A stretch of DNA of 10,222 bases from positions 1-10,222 of the forward strand of contig CAZWVM010000125.1 of assembly GCA_964637705.1 (NCBI GenBank), given 5' to 3'. Position 1 is the stretch's first letter. Each line of letters begins with the position of its first letter. A model generated the notes under the pieces. The model had not been told where the DNA came from, did no database searches, and saw only the letters and a list, made by a program, of their open reading frames with translations. The position numbers and the translations under genes were made by a program. Origin of the DNA: CAZWVM01 sp964637705. Lineage in GTDB: Bacteria > UBA8481. This document shows positions 1 to 4,446 of this stretch, piece by piece.

Positions 1-2
1 AC

Positions 3-119
3 CCGGCGGATGTTCCAGTGAAGGTCATCGGCGCGCATCGCTCGCTGTCCATCAATGGGCGCCCGGTTCGGCAGTCGCAATCGTTGGACGAATTTCCTAA
101 TTACACACTTGCCGTGTAG
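3..119 (+). CDS. C-terminal end of an unidentified protein (5' end outside window)
   Basis: Reading frame 3 is open from the window edge to a TAG at 117-119 and gives 38 residues ending in FPNYTLAV. I do not recognise the protein with confidence. The stretch SINGRP near the middle loosely resembles the SLNGRP-type segment near the C-terminus of HTTM/vitamin K-dependent gamma-carboxylase-like proteins, but the match is too short to use. The frame has no start codon in the window, so only the tail is seen. The last codons overlap the -35 box of the higBA promoter, so the two units sit very tightly together. Confidence 0.4.
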   Translation, partial: PADVPVKVIGAHRSLSINGRPVRQSQSLDEFPNYTLAV

Positions 120-126
120 TCGTGTA
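101..126 (+). promoter_or_regulatory. Candidate HigA operator (inverted repeat at the higBA promoter)
   Basis: TTACAC (101-106) and GTGTAG (114-119) form an imperfect inverted repeat with a 7-base centre that overlaps the -35 box. A further copy of the right half, CGTGTA, lies at 121-126 between the -35 and -10 boxes. HigA antitoxins are known to repress their own operon by binding dyads over the promoter. The assignment here is inferred from position and symmetry. Confidence 0.45.
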
Positions 127-137
127 TATGCGATAAT
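109..137 (+). promoter_or_regulatory. Sigma-70 promoter of higBA
   Basis: The -35 box TTGCCG (109-114) and -10 box GATAAT (132-137) are separated by 17 bases. A TG one base upstream of the -10 box (129-130) makes an extended -10 element. Counting from the -10 box, the expected first transcribed base is about 144, the first base of the GTG start codon of higB. The mRNA may therefore be leaderless. Confidence 0.7.
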
Positions 138-143
138 CCTTCC

Positions 144-437
144 GTGATTGAAACTTTTGCCGACCCGGCCACAGCAGATGTCTATCACGGCCGTCACTCG
201 AGCCGAGCACGACGATTTCCGGCCGACATTCTTCGTGTTGCTCGCCGGAAACTCGATATGGTCAACGCCGCGCATAGGCTCGACGATCTGAGGGTGCCTC
301 CAGGCAATCGACTTGAGGCGCTCTCCGGAAAGGAGCGGGGATTACACAGTATTCGCATCAACGACCAATGGCGTGTCGTTTTTCGATGGAATGACGGCCG
401 GGTCCAAGATGTGGCTATCGTGGACTACCACCGATGA
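144..437 (+). CDS. higB: HigB-type toxin, RelE/ParE superfamily mRNA interferase
   Basis: This 97-residue protein matches the HigB/GraT toxin family along its length. HigB toxins cut mRNA at the ribosome and slow growth until neutralised by HigA. The most telling block is residues 46-80, with LDDLRVPPGNRLEAL (46-60) followed by HSIRINDQWRVVFRW (68-82). The terminal VDYHR carries Tyr95 and His96, likely counterparts of the C-terminal catalytic residues of the family. The GTG start at 144 gives the usual N-terminus (IxxFxD), and no Shine-Dalgarno precedes it, in keeping with the predicted transcript start at the same base. The toxin-before-antitoxin order is typical of higBA; higA starts 12 bases after the stop. 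I see no frameshift or missing key residue, so the toxin looks intact. Confidence 0.93.
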   Translation: MIETFADPATADVYHGRHSSRARRFPADILRVARRKLDMVNAAHRLDDLRVPPGNRLEALSGKERGLHSIRINDQWRVVFRWNDGRVQDVAIVDYHR

Positions 438-443
438 AAGGAG
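438..443 (+). promoter_or_regulatory. Shine-Dalgarno of higA
   Basis: AAGGAG lies 6 bases before the higA ATG, directly after the higB stop. The antitoxin has a strong ribosome site and the toxin has none, which would favour antitoxin excess. Confidence 0.75.
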
Positions 444-449
444 ACGCTC

Positions 450-740
450 ATGATTCCTGAGAATCGCACACCCACTCACCCTGGGGAAATTCTTCTTGAG
501 GAGTTTCTCAATCCCATGGGAGTGACTCAGATAAGACTGGCCCAGCATCTGGGCATTCCGATCCAGCGCATCAACGAACTGGTGCGCGGAAAGCGCGGCG
601 TCTCCCCTGAAACCGCATGGTTGCTTTCCGCCACTTTCGGGACATCACCCGAGTTCTGGACGAATTTGCAGACGGCTTACGATCTTGCGGAGCAGCGTCC
701 CGACAAGCGCGTTCGGCCGCTCACAAAGAAAGCTGTTTGA
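450..740 (+). CDS. higA: HigA-type antitoxin, XRE-family DNA-binding protein
   Basis: This 96-residue protein is a full-length HigA antitoxin. It should bind and block HigB and repress the shared promoter. The N-terminal segment THPGEILLEEFLNPMG (9-24) is the hallmark of the family. The helix-turn-helix runs from about residue 26 to 62 (TQIRLAQHLGIP through SPETAWLLSATF), and the SPEFWTNLQTAYDL block (66-79) is the usual helix after it. The ATG follows a strong Shine-Dalgarno. The basic tail (KRVRPLTKK) is common in the family. Its stop lies 16 bases from the edge of the group II intron-like remnant. Confidence 0.94.
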   Translation: MIPENRTPTHPGEILLEEFLNPMGVTQIRLAQHLGIPIQRINELVRGKRGVSPETAWLLSATFGTSPEFWTNLQTAYDLAEQRPDKRVRPLTKKAV

Positions 741-756
741 TTTTCGCATGACTTCG

Positions 757-862
757 ATCGGGATAGGAGCCCGGCTCGCGCCGGGACTCCTCCCTCACCA
801 CCGTACATACGGGTTTCGTATACGGTGACGAAGGGCAAGGTGTCTCTCAAAACCACCTCGCC
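757..862 (-). mobile_element. Remnant of a group II intron 3' end (domains V and VI)
   Basis: Three consecutive hairpins fit the minus strand. Bases 796-830 give a 35-nt domain V-like hairpin: a 10-bp lower stem, a 2-nt bulge (TG) on its 3' side, a 4-bp upper stem and a 5-nt loop. Bases 765-791 give a domain VI-like hairpin with a 10-bp stem, one bulged base and a GCGA loop. It is followed by an unpaired A (position 764) 8 bases before an AT end at 757, matching the branch-point spacing and AY 3' end of group II introns. Bases 834-862 form a 9-bp stem. Several pairs are G-U on the minus strand but A-C mismatches on the plus strand, which fixes the orientation. No reverse transcriptase is present and upstream domains are not recognisable, so it looks truncated. 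The identification is by remembered structure, not by a search. Confidence 0.55.
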
Positions 863-874
863 GGGGAAGATTTA

Positions 875-1180
875 ATGGGCGGTACACCATACAGAGTCTA
901 TGTATCGACCGCCTTCTGCGTTCTCTCTACATTAGCTCTTGTCCATCTCGATATATCTCATCCGATCCTTGTATTGCCTCTACTACTAGCTTCACTGATA
1001 CTGTTCCCTATCGCCGTCGTAAGCATTTTTGTCACCTCCTGCTATCGACTATATATTCCATTCTCGCAGGCGACTTTGGTCACGAAAATTCTCATCGGGT
1101 TGATTCTCATTGCAGTGCTTGTATATATCGCTCAACACCGCATGGGAATCGAATCCTACTTAGTGGAGATCATTGACTGA
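875..1180 (+). CDS. Small orphan membrane protein, three predicted TM segments
   Basis: I do not recognise this 101-residue protein. It is strongly hydrophobic, with likely membrane segments at about residues 8-24, 29-54 and 69-87 and a short polar C-terminal tail ending in VEIID. The ATG follows a purine-rich GGGGAAGA stretch. The gene is clearly richer in A and T than its neighbours (ATA and TTA codons, AT third positions), which suggests transfer from another genome. It lies between the intron remnant and the next leader region, and no partner gene is evident. It could be an inner-membrane protein of a defence or toxin-antitoxin type system, but nothing in the sequence shows that. Confidence 0.6.
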   Translation: MGGTPYRVYVSTAFCVLSTLALVHLDISHPILVLPLLLASLILFPIAVVSIFVTSCYRLYIPFSQATLVTKILIGLILIAVLVYIAQHRMGIESYLVEIID

Positions 1181-1276
1181 CGTGGCGTGTTCCTGTCGAT
1201 GCCTCGGTGATGCCGCAGAGCATCCGACCCGACCGGGGTGGCAAGGAACAAGCTTTGCGCTGCCGCCACCGCCCTT

Positions 1277-1320
1277 CACCTGAATTCAGGTGCCGGGAAT
1301 TCCGTTGCGGCGACAACGGA
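1277..1320. promoter_or_regulatory. Palindrome and inverted repeat, candidate operators
   Basis: CACCTGAATTCAGGTG (1277-1292) is a perfect 16-bp palindrome. Nine bases later TCCGTTG (1301-1307) and CAACGGA (1314-1320) form a perfect 7-bp inverted repeat around a 6-base centre. The second dyad covers the -35 box of the promoter candidate at 1305-1332. Position and symmetry suggest binding by a dimeric regulator. Confidence 0.4.
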
Positions 1321-1332
1321 ACGCGGTACGAT
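1305..1332 (+). promoter_or_regulatory. Promoter candidate for the small membrane protein gene at 1556
   Basis: TTGCGG (1305-1310) and TACGAT (1327-1332) are 16 bases apart, each matching 4 of 6 consensus bases. The expected transcript start is near 1339. It would drive the gene at 1556 through a long leader. Confidence 0.35.
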
Positions 1333-1542
1333 GGTCACATGAGGGGTGAGTCACCAGCCGCATTCCGCGCGCCCGTCGGCCGATCCGGAATCGCGTCTTC
1401 GTCCGGCGCAGCGGGTCGCCAAGAATTCCCGCCGGCCCCCTTCCCTCGACCCGGAAACGTGAATGCGGCCCTGTCCGCCCGGCGTACCGGCTCTCAGCCG
1501 GTCCGGTGGTCACCGGGGTCGCGGGAGACTGGGCCTCCCATG

Positions 1543-1549
1543 AGGAGGT
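1543..1549 (+). promoter_or_regulatory. Perfect Shine-Dalgarno AGGAGGT that sets an ATT start
   Basis: AGGAGGT is complementary to the 16S rRNA 3' end over 7 bases. It lies 6 bases before an ATT codon at 1556 that is in frame with the open frame ending at 1858. It is far (60 bases) from the nearest GTG at 1610, so it decides in favour of the ATT. Confidence 0.6.
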
Positions 1550-1555
1550 GCTTCC

Positions 1556-1858
1556 ATTCAGACTAACTGCACGGACAGGATCGTCGCCGGCGGCCTGGTC
1601 TCGGTCGGAGTGACACTGGCCTCGCACACGATAGCCCGTTCCGCGCCATGGTGGACCCGGATCCTTCTCGATATCGGCACCCTGGTCGTCTCGTTCCTCG
1701 TCTTCCTGGGCATCAACTCGATAGCGACACGGCTGGAGGAAGCCCGCCACGGCGCTCATTGCTCGATCCCCACGCTCATTCACAAGGGTTACTTCATCAC
1801 CGTCGGCCTCTCCGCCCTGGCGATGGTCTTCGTCATCGCGTTCCTCTTCAGGCCATGA
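1556..1858 (+). CDS. Small membrane protein, possible DUF2892-like N-terminus, ATT start
   Basis: With an ATT start the product has 100 residues. Using the first GTG (1610) would give 82 residues and remove most of a hydrophobic segment (DRIVAGGLVSVGVTLAS, residues 8-24). Two further membrane segments lie at about 33-53 and 77-97. The N-terminal layout, a short Asn/Asp-Arg lead, a Gly-rich helix, then PWW and a second helix, recalls DUF2892 inner-membrane proteins, but the later part (polar loop with EEARHGAHC, then a last helix ending FLFRP) differs. The frame upstream is closed by a TGA at 1541-1543. An alternative reading is a frameshifted gene starting at the ATG at 1540, whose own frame stops after eight codons. 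Function is unknown. Confidence 0.55.
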   Translation: MQTNCTDRIVAGGLVSVGVTLASHTIARSAPWWTRILLDIGTLVVSFLVFLGINSIATRLEEARHGAHCSIPTLIHKGYFITVGLSALAMVFVIAFLFRP

Positions 1859-2143
1859 TCGGTCGAACGGACGATCGCGGCTTGAAGGACCTCCTCGTCC
1901 TCACCGGCGAGGGCCGGCGTCGCGCGCGCGACGGCCGTTCGGCGCGCGATCTCTGGCCCTCCGGCATACCTTCGCGCGATGAGCTCGTCGCGCAGGAATC
2001 GGGCTCCTTCGAGATCGCGTTCCGGGCCAAGGGCGAGCGGTAGAGACGAAAGGAAGATACACCCGAGCCGACGAACCGGGGGTCGGCCGAGGCAGAGGTC
2101 GAAGTGTTCGTTCCGCGCGCGGAAGAGAGCGCGCTCTTACCCC
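1859..2143. other. Intergenic region with GC-rich palindromes, no gene seen
   Basis: Open frames here on both strands show no family features or consistent codon use. A 16-bp perfect palindrome made mostly of CG steps (1918-1933) could fold after the upstream gene but has no T-tract. Two more palindromes sit at 2111-2137 next to the downstream promoter. Confidence 0.5.
2111..2137. promoter_or_regulatory. Tandem palindromes upstream of the DHS-like gene promoter
   Basis: TTCCGCGCGCGGAA (2111-2124, 14 bp) and AGAGCGCGCTCT (2126-2137, 12 bp) are both perfect palindromes one base apart, ending 6 bases before the -35 box. Their placement fits operator or activator sites; alternatively the transcript of an upstream unit could fold there. 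Confidence 0.4.
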
Positions 2144-2172
2144 TTGGCTCTCCCCTCAAAGCTTGGCATAAT
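2144..2172 (+). promoter_or_regulatory. Promoter of the DHS-like gene
   Basis: TTGGCT (2144-2149) and CATAAT (2167-2172) are exactly 17 bases apart, with TG one base upstream of the -10 box (extended -10). The expected start is about 2179-2181, at the ATG at 2181, so this mRNA also looks leaderless. No Shine-Dalgarno is visible before the ATG. Confidence 0.65.
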
Positions 2173-2180
2173 CGTTCCCG

Positions 2181-3209
2181 ATGAACCGCGATTCACATCC
2201 CATCCTCCACTTCATCCTCCGGAACTACCGCAACTTCAACGCCCGGGCCACCCGCGACGCCACGCTCGCCTACTGGCGCCACGTCGAGAAGGGCGGGAAG
2301 ATGTTCTGGGCCGTCGCCGGCGCCATGTCCTCGGCTCAGCTCGGCATCACCCTCGCCCCCGCGATCCGCGCCGGCCTCATCCATGGCTTCTCCGTCACCG
2401 GCGCCAACATCGAGGAGTCCCTCTTCCGCCTCGTCGCGCACAAGGGCTACAAGGACTTCCCCGACTACCGCTACTTCACCAAGGAGGACGACACCCGGAT
2501 CCTCAATGAACGGATGCGGCGCGTCACCGACACCTCCATCCCCGAGGACGAGGCCTTCCGCGCCGTCGAGAAGATCATCCTGCCGATGTGGAAGTCGGCG
2601 GCCGAGACCGGCCGGAGGCGATTCTGGCACGAGTACTTCTACGAGCTCGTCCAGGCGGTCGGGCCGGAACTGCAGGAGGGCGACCCGGAGGAGTGCTGGC
2701 TCCTGGCGGCCGCGCGCGCGAACCTGCCGATCGTCGTGCCCGGCCACGAGGACTCGACCTTCGGCAACATCTTCGCCTCCTACGTCAAGACCGGCGACCT
2801 TCCCCCGTCGATCGTGAAGTCGGGCATCGAGTACATGGCCGCGTTCTACGACCAGTATGGAGTTCTCGCGGAGGGAGCCGGCGTCGGCTTCTTCCAGGTG
2901 GGCGGCGGCATCGCCGGCGACTTCCCGATCTGCGTGGTGCCGTCGATCAAGTACGACCTGAACCGCGAGGCGAAGCCCTGGGCCTACTTCTGCCAGATCT
3001 CCGATTCCGTCACCTCGTACGGCTCCTACTCCGGCGCCACCCCGAACGAGAAGATCACGTGGGACAAGCTCACGAAGGACACCCCGATGTTCGTGATCGA
3101 GAGCGACGCGACGGTCGTCGCGCCCCTCATGCTCGAGGCGCTCCTGGAGTGCCGCGCCAACCCGGCCGGCGCGAACGAGTTGATCGCGCGTCTCGCACCG
3201 GGCGCGTAG
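2181..3209 (+). CDS. Deoxyhypusine synthase-like protein (bacterial DHS family)
   Basis: This 342-residue protein belongs to the NAD-dependent deoxyhypusine synthase family. Eukaryotic and archaeal members move the aminobutyl group of spermidine to a lysine of eIF5A; bacterial relatives are thought to act in polyamine synthesis, for example making homospermidine, because bacteria lack eIF5A. Recognisable blocks are SVTGANIEES (71-80), VPGHEDSTFGN (186-196), GGGIAGDFP (241-249), DSVTSYGSYSGATPNEKITW (275-294) and ESDATVVAPL (307-316). Lys296 in WDKL aligns with the catalytic lysine of human DHS (WGK). The paired histidines after the GGG motif of the eukaryotic enzyme are replaced by Asp-Phe here, which is typical of the bacterial group as I remember it. 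No other polyamine gene is in the window. It reads toward the minus-strand CYTH gene. Confidence 0.88.
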   Translation: MNRDSHPILHFILRNYRNFNARATRDATLAYWRHVEKGGKMFWAVAGAMSSAQLGITLAPAIRAGLIHGFSVTGANIEESLFRLVAHKGYKDFPDYRYFTKEDDTRILNERMRRVTDTSIPEDEAFRAVEKIILPMWKSAAETGRRRFWHEYFYELVQAVGPELQEGDPEECWLLAAARANLPIVVPGHEDSTFGNIFASYVKTGDLPPSIVKSGIEYMAAFYDQYGVLAEGAGVGFFQVGGGIAGDFPICVVPSIKYDLNREAKPWAYFCQISDSVTSYGSYSGATPNEKITWDKLTKDTPMFVIESDATVVAPLMLEALLECRANPAGANELIARLAPGA

Positions 3210-3216
3210 CGACCCG

Positions 3217-3286
3217 GGCCGCAAGCCCGCAGAGCCGCAAGCCCGCAGGGCCGCAAGCCCGAAGGGCCGCAAGCCCGAAGGGCCGC
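3217..3286. repeat. 16-bp tandem repeat, four copies and a partial fifth
   Basis: The unit is GGCCGCAAGCCCGMAG, with copies at 3217, 3233, 3249 and 3265 and a 6-base partial at 3281. Copies 1 and 2 end GCAG, copies 3 and 4 end GAAG; copy 2 begins with A. Most copies with their preceding bases can form a small stem (GGGC, CGCAA loop, GCCC), and the tract ends in a 12-bp palindrome GGGCCGCGGCCC (3280-3291). It fills the gap between two convergent genes, so it may help end transcription from both sides; no T-tract follows. Confidence 0.8.
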
Positions 3287-3307
3287 GGCCCCTCCCGCCG
3301 GCCTTCC

Positions 3308-3835
3308 CTACTTCGCCAGCACGCTGTTGCGGTAGCGCCGATCGGTCGTGACCTCGCGCCCGGGCGCGGGAGCGGCCATGACGGCCGATTCGCTGGAGCC
3401 CTCGTGTTCGGCCAAGATGAGATCCCGGTCGACGAAGACATCGACCTCGAACTCGACTCCGCCGAAGGTCCGTTCGAACCGCAGTTTCTCGACGCGGCGG
3501 CCGGCCGTCAGTGGCCAGTAGGCCTCGAACTCCGCCTCCTCGATCTCCACCTCGATCTCCTCGCGCACCAGGTCGCCCTCACCCTTCATCGTGAGGAAGA
3601 AGGCGTCGCCCATCCGGCGGATCCGGTAGTGATGACCGTCCGAGACGGCGAGGCCGAGGGCGACGGCGAGATTGCGGCCGTCCTCGGGTGTCAGGTACCC
3701 CTGGCGAATGGGAACGCCGCCCCGGCGCGCCTCGGCGCGCAGTTCGTCCGGGGTCCAGCCTTCCGCCCGGGCGGCCGGGGAGACGAGATCGCGGCCGTCC
3801 TCTTCGAGCAGGAACTTGCGTTCGATCTCCTTCAT
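3308..3835 (-). CDS. CYTH domain phosphohydrolase (triphosphatase family)
   Basis: This 175-residue protein is a single CYTH domain. CYTH proteins fold as an eight-stranded tunnel and act on triphosphate groups; bacterial members are mostly inorganic triphosphatases, with some adenylate cyclases or thiamine triphosphatases. The family signature is complete: MKEIERKF (1-8) with the ExExK motif, IRQGYL (43-48), RIRR (71-74), LTMKGEG (81-87), EEIEVEI (92-98), LRFER (118-122), VDVFVDRDLILAEHE (131-145) and the terminal DRRYRNSVLA. The start at the ATG before KEIERKF is the family's usual one; the open frame extends 43 codons further but into the HD gene. The start is 5 bases past the HD gene stop, so it is the last gene of the operon and probably translationally coupled. 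The region between residues 10 and 42 is somewhat longer than usual. Confidence 0.9.
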   Translation of the reverse strand: MKEIERKFLLEEDGRDLVSPAARAEGWTPDELRAEARRGGVPIRQGYLTPEDGRNLAVALGLAVSDGHHYRIRRMGDAFFLTMKGEGDLVREEIEVEIEEAEFEAYWPLTAGRRVEKLRFERTFGGVEFEVDVFVDRDLILAEHEGSSESAVMAAPAPGREVTTDRRYRNSVLAK

Positions 3836-3840
3836 GCTCG

Positions 3841-4446
3841 TCAGGCCGCCTTGAGCTTCAGCTCGAGATCGCGGTCGAAGACCCTTTCGAGCAGTTGACC
3901 CTTGTCGTCGGTCCGGCGCAGAAGCAGGGATCGAAGGCGCGGCTTGGCGCGCCGGAGGAAGCACCGTCCGACAATCCTCTTCCGGGAGACCTTGTATTCC
4001 ACCTCGTCCACCGCCTCGCGATGCCGCGCGTCGAGCGCGTCGGCGAGGCGCAGGAACGAGGACAGTTTCCTGACGGCCTTGCGCTCGGAGGACGAGAGTT
4101 TCTCGAGCGTTCCATGCTCTCCGCTCGGAAGGGCGCCGGTGTGATAGCGGGCCACGGCGCCCACGATCCGGCGTTCATGGCGCTTCAGGGGCAGTTCGTC
4201 GCTCTCGAGGATCATGCGATAGGAGGCCTTGTGGTGGGCCTCTTCCCTCTCCGATCGCCCGATGTCATGCAGGAGCGCCGCGCACTCGAGCCATGTCCTC
4301 TCGCGGCGCCCCAGGCCGTGGAGAAGTTTCAACCCGTCGAAGGTCTCGAGCGCAAGGCGGGCCACCTGCTCGTGGTGCGCGCGGTCCCCGTCGTGTCGTC
4401 TCAGGAGGCGGAGAGCGGCCTTCCTCAGCCGCTTCCTCAGGGACAT
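3841..4446 (-). CDS. Stand-alone HD domain resembling the Ppx/GppA C-terminal domain
   Basis: This 201-residue protein matches the HD-type C-terminal domain of exopolyphosphatase/pppGpp phosphatase (Ppx/GppA), but the ASKHA nucleotide-phosphatase half is absent. Visible landmarks are HHEQVARLALETFDGL (24-39), LHGLGRRER (42-50), the metal-binding HD pair in ALLHDIG (His60, Asp61), HHKASYRMI (71-79), VARYHTGALP (98-107) and LRLADALDARHREAV (132-146). The basic N-terminus (KRLRKAALRLLRRH) and the C-terminal segment (about 150-201, rich in Lys/Arg) could contact an acidic polymer. The ATG follows the CHAD stop directly (TAG then ATG, no spacer), and no Shine-Dalgarno is visible, so translation is probably coupled. 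With its metal ligands kept, it could be a phosphohydrolase on polyphosphate or a nucleotide, or a regulatory partner. Confidence 0.85.
   Translation of the reverse strand: MSLRKRLRKAALRLLRRHDGDRAHHEQVARLALETFDGLKLLHGLGRRERTWLECAALLHDIGRSEREEAHHKASYRMILESDELPLKRHERRIVGAVARYHTGALPSGEHGTLEKLSSSERKAVRKLSSFLRLADALDARHREAVDEVEYKVSRKRIVGRCFLRRAKPRLRSLLLRRTDDKGQLLERVFDRDLELKLKAA

Larger units (their letters stand above)
1181..1555. other. 375-base region without a convincing gene, with dyads and a long leader
   Basis: The plus-strand frame 1339-1566 is open but encodes a low-complexity Pro/Gly/Arg/Ser-rich peptide with no family features, so I do not call it. The region holds a 16-bp perfect palindrome (1277-1292), an inverted repeat (1301-1320) and a promoter-like pair (1305-1332). 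If that promoter is used for the downstream gene, the 5' leader would be about 215 bases. I looked for TPP, cobalamin and FMN riboswitch core motifs on both strands and found none complete. Confidence 0.5.

Noticed and set aside
766..790. Rho-independent terminator of higBA
   Set aside because: The stem is strong but no T-tract follows on the plus strand; it fits better as domain VI of the intron remnant on the minus strand, although it might still slow transcription.
1339..1555. Riboswitch (TPP, cobalamin or FMN)
   Set aside because: A CTGAGA-like stretch on the minus strand recalls TPP, but the second conserved TPP block is missing, and the cobalamin and FMN cores were not found on either strand.
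1207..1566. Open frame of 119 codons on the plus strand
   Set aside because: The peptide is rich in Pro, Gly, Arg and Ser with no hydrophobic core or family motif, and the region contains palindromes and a promoter candidate. It is more likely a chance frame in GC-rich DNA.
2193..3272. Long minus-strand open frame opposite the DHS-like gene
   Set aside because: It is the complement of a clearly conserved gene in high-GC DNA, where antisense frames stay open by chance; the translation shows no domain.
3217..3286. CRISPR array
   Set aside because: The 16-bp units are directly adjacent without spacers, and no cas gene is present.
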